From Hyphomicrobium sp. CS1BSMeth3 (GTDB lineage: Bacteria > Pseudomonadota > Alphaproteobacteria > Rhizobiales > Hyphomicrobiaceae): 64,000 nt of DNA. This document shows positions 63,310-64,000 of this stretch, piece by piece (the first letter of the stretch is position 1; every line of letters begins with the position of its first letter). The notes beneath the pieces were generated by a model. The model ran no database searches. It saw only the letters and a program-made list of their open reading frames with translations, and had not been told where the DNA came from. The stretch is from assembly GCF_900117415.1 (NCBI RefSeq), contig NZ_FPEI01000005.1, forward strand, positions 744,001 through 808,000, written 5' to 3'. A program made the position numbers and the translations under genes.

Positions 63310-64000
63310 ATGCAAGACGTCATCAAAAAAGAAGTAAAGCTCCAGGACCTCAAGACAAAGACGGCGACGGAGCTTCTCAGCTTCGCCGAGGAAGCCGGTG
63401 TCGAGAACGCAAGCACCATGCGCAAGCAGGAGCTCATGTTCGCGACGCTGAAACAGCTCGCCTCCCAGGACATCGAGATCGTCGGAACCGGCGTCGTCGA
63501 GGTCCTGCAGGACGGTTTCGGCTTCCTGCGCTCGCCCGATGCCAACTACCTGGCCGGTCCGGACGACATTTATGTCTCCCCCTCCCAGATCCGCCGCTTC
63601 GCGCTGCGCACCGGCGATACCGTCGAGGGCCAGATCCGCGGTCCCAATACCAAGGAAGGCGAGCGCTACTTCGCCCTTCTCAAAGTCACCCGGATCAATT
63701 TCGAGGATCCGGAAGCGACCAAGCACAAGGTTCACTTCGACAACCTGACGCCGCTCTATCCCACCGAGTGGCTGAAGATGGAAATCGAGGATCCGACCAT
63801 CAAGGATCTCTCGGCCCGCGTCATCGACATCGTGGCGCCGATCGGCAAGGGCCAGCGCGCCCTCATTGTCGCCCCGCCCCGCACCGGTAAGACGGTCGTT
63901 CTCCAGAACATCGCCCGGTCGATCTCGACCAACCACCCCGAGTGCTACCTGATCGTTCTGCTGATCGACGAGCGCCCGGAAGAAGTCACGGACATGCAGC
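63310..64000 (+). CDS. rho: Transcription termination factor Rho (5' part, cut by window end)
   Basis: 230 codons visible; the gene runs off the window. [21 protein letters not shown] is the N-terminal helical part, [29 protein letters not shown] the RNA-binding cold-shock-like domain, and [24 protein letters not shown] the Walker A loop (each quoted in part). The frame stays open upstream to a GTG at 63154, which would add a Pro/Ser-rich 52-residue extension; ATG 63310 has a weak ribosome site. The 296-bp gap after hemJ is probably leader. Confidence 0.95.
   Translation, partial: MQDVIKKEVKLQDLKTKTATELLSFAEEAGVENASTMRKQELMFATLKQLASQDIEIVGTGVVEVLQDGFGFLRSPDANYLAGPDDIYVSPSQIRRFALRTGDTVEGQIRGPNTKEGERYFALLKVTRINFEDPEATKHKVHFDNLTPLYPTEWLKMEIEDPTIKDLSARVIDIVAPIGKGQRALIVAPPRTGKTVVLQNIARSISTNHPECYLIVLLIDERPEEVTDMQ

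Overview
The window is high-GC bacterial chromosome from an alphaproteobacterium, most likely of the Rhizobiales/Hyphomicrobiales. The grounds are gene order and family choice: maf-aroE-coaE-dnaQ/secB, ppsR | hemE-hemJ-rho, mnmE/mnmG-rsmG-parA-parB with parS inside rsmG, ubiH-tesB-glnK-amtB, a stand-alone MetH N-terminal half with metF and a SahR-like regulator, and small alphaproteobacterial families such as DUF465. I see no rRNA, tRNA, CRISPR array, transposase or prophage. Much of the window is probably origin-proximal: it holds a parABS locus with two near-perfect parS sites (about 31-36 kb) and, between the divergent ppsR and hemE genes (about 61.2 kb), the place where oriC lies in several alphaproteobacteria.

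Layout. 0.1-7 kb (minus strand): an HdeD-like membrane protein, a DegP-like protease, an RND efflux adaptor and pump, and a small one-helix membrane protein. 7.3-10.2 kb: a sensor kinase and a sigma-54-dependent response regulator. 10.4-15.1 kb (plus strand): a secreted DUF7282-like protein, an MHS-type MFS carrier and an EmrA/EmrB pair. Sigma-54-type -24/-12 sequences lie in front of both the left and the right gene sets, so the two-component pair plausibly controls an envelope-stress and efflux island. 15.3-18.3 kb is sparse and holds small exported proteins (glycine-rich, tandem FFDxLQK repeats, a 52-aa peptide, a cysteine-rich protein) and a cytochrome c. 18.4-20.6 kb: a flavin monooxygenase diverging from an Asp/Glu-racemase-family protein that appears to lack the usual cysteines. 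20.6-25.7 kb: purK/purE, a DUF465 protein, a second cytochrome c, hydroxypyruvate isomerase and tolB.

26-31.7 kb: a small lipoprotein, a ChbG/HpnK deacetylase, gloB, an acetyltransferase, mnmE and two VOC proteins. 31.8-36.1 kb: mnmG-rsmG-parA-parB. A REP-like palindromic element follows and supplies the C-terminal codons of hisA. 37-40.4 kb: a CitE-like lyase, an SMP-30 lactonase and a class III CoA-transferase, probably one catabolic cluster. 40.4-43.5 kb: SahR-like regulator, metF and the MetH N-terminal half, behind a perfect 16-bp palindrome shared with a divergent MFS gene. 44.9-49.2 kb: a UbiH-family hydroxylase, tesB, and glnK-amtB behind a good sigma-54 promoter.

49.2-49.4 kb is a 190-bp nested palindrome of unknown nature. 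49.5-55.5 kb: an L,D-transpeptidase, an OmpR-type regulator, rpmF, a four-helix membrane protein, a PAS-GGDEF-EAL protein with a degenerate GGDEF site, a PEP mutase/isocitrate lyase-family enzyme and a cyclic-nucleotide-binding protein. 55.5-55.7 kb is a candidate anti-Shine-Dalgarno sRNA on the minus strand. 55.8-64 kb: lolA, secB, dnaQ, coaE, aroE, maf, ppsR, the candidate origin, hemE, hemJ and the 5' part of rho.
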